Positions 32,428-32,442 of a DNA stretch of 32,442 bases are shown here, piece after piece; position 1 is the first letter of the stretch; each line of letters starts with the position of its first letter. The position numbers were made by a program, and so were the translations under genes. Below the pieces are notes generated by a model. It was not told the origin of the DNA, searched no databases, and saw only the letters and a list, made by a program, of their open reading frames with translations. Source of the DNA: Candidatus Merdivivens pullistercoris (GTDB lineage: Bacteria > Bacteroidota > Bacteroidia > Bacteroidales > UBA932). The stretch lies in NCBI GenBank assembly GCA_017694935.1, contig JADIME010000042.1, forward strand, positions 1-32,442, given 5' to 3'.

Positions 32428-32442
32428 TCCCCGGTACAAACC

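Larger units (their letters stand above)
32057..32442. other. Gene-free tail with repeats
   Basis: No coding sequence is visible in these 386 bp. They hold two 14-bp direct repeats (AATGCCCGGGAACG at 32094 and 32122), two palindromic units of about 90 bp, and a hairpin at 32382-32427. It may be the edge of a larger intergenic repeat region that runs past the window. Confidence 0.55.

Overview
The window reads as a chromosomal segment of a Bacteroidetes bacterium, most likely of the order Bacteroidales, with GC content near one half. This rests on promoters of the Bacteroidetes type (TTTG, about 20 bp, TAnnTTTG) seen with both boxes before several genes, a pyruvate phosphate dikinase, a PIN-PhoH protein, a RibBA fusion, a LytS/LytTR pair, and polyene-type ketosynthase genes of the kind found in flexirubin and aryl-polyene clusters of this phylum. 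The genus cannot be fixed from the sequence. I saw no rRNA, tRNA, CRISPR array, transposase or phage gene.

Layout. (1) 1-2106: two Stealth-family glycosyl/hexose-phosphate transferases in tail-to-tail orientation, for surface polysaccharide. (2) 2107-2512: a gene-free stretch with two hairpin elements. (3) 2513-7901, minus strand: ppdK with its own promoter, and a two-gene unit made of an orphan PurL-like AIR-synthase-fold protein and a PIN-PhoH ATPase. (4) 7980-11582: folC, a hairpin-rich gap, an MGMT-type DNA repair gene, a metallo-beta-lactamase-fold lipoprotein, and on the minus strand a Nudix hydrolase. (5) 11921-18346: a six-gene operon, TolC-like channel, MacA-like adaptor, MacB-like ATPase and permease in two genes, LytS-type sensor kinase and LytTR regulator, which looks like a self-contained regulated tripartite exporter. 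(6) 18347-22528: an FMN riboswitch with its terminator followed by ribD-ribE-ribBA-ribH, enough for the riboflavin pathway from GTP to riboflavin apart from the phosphatase step. (7) 22645-30751: a ten-gene operon for an unusual fatty-acid/polyketide product: ACP, LpxL-like acyltransferase, O-methyltransferase-like protein, hotdog dehydratase-like protein, ketosynthase fused to a second domain, second ACP, second ketosynthase, chain-length-factor-like protein, small EamA/SMR-like membrane protein and LolA-like protein. (8) 30878-32056: an iron-type alcohol dehydrogenase, then a gene-free tail with palindromic repeat units.

The most interesting part is region 7. It has the chain-extension core and lipid-handling genes of an aryl-polyene or flexirubin type cluster, but no ketoreductase, starter-unit ligase, ammonia lyase or MMPL exporter within the window, a hotdog protein without a histidine at the expected catalytic places, and a ketosynthase carrying an extra C-terminal domain and an in-frame 21-bp tandem repeat. 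Two further patterns cross the whole window: a dispersed intergenic motif (core AAGAAGCTGTTT) in at least seven places, and three promoters whose spacer sequence, not only their boxes, is nearly the same.
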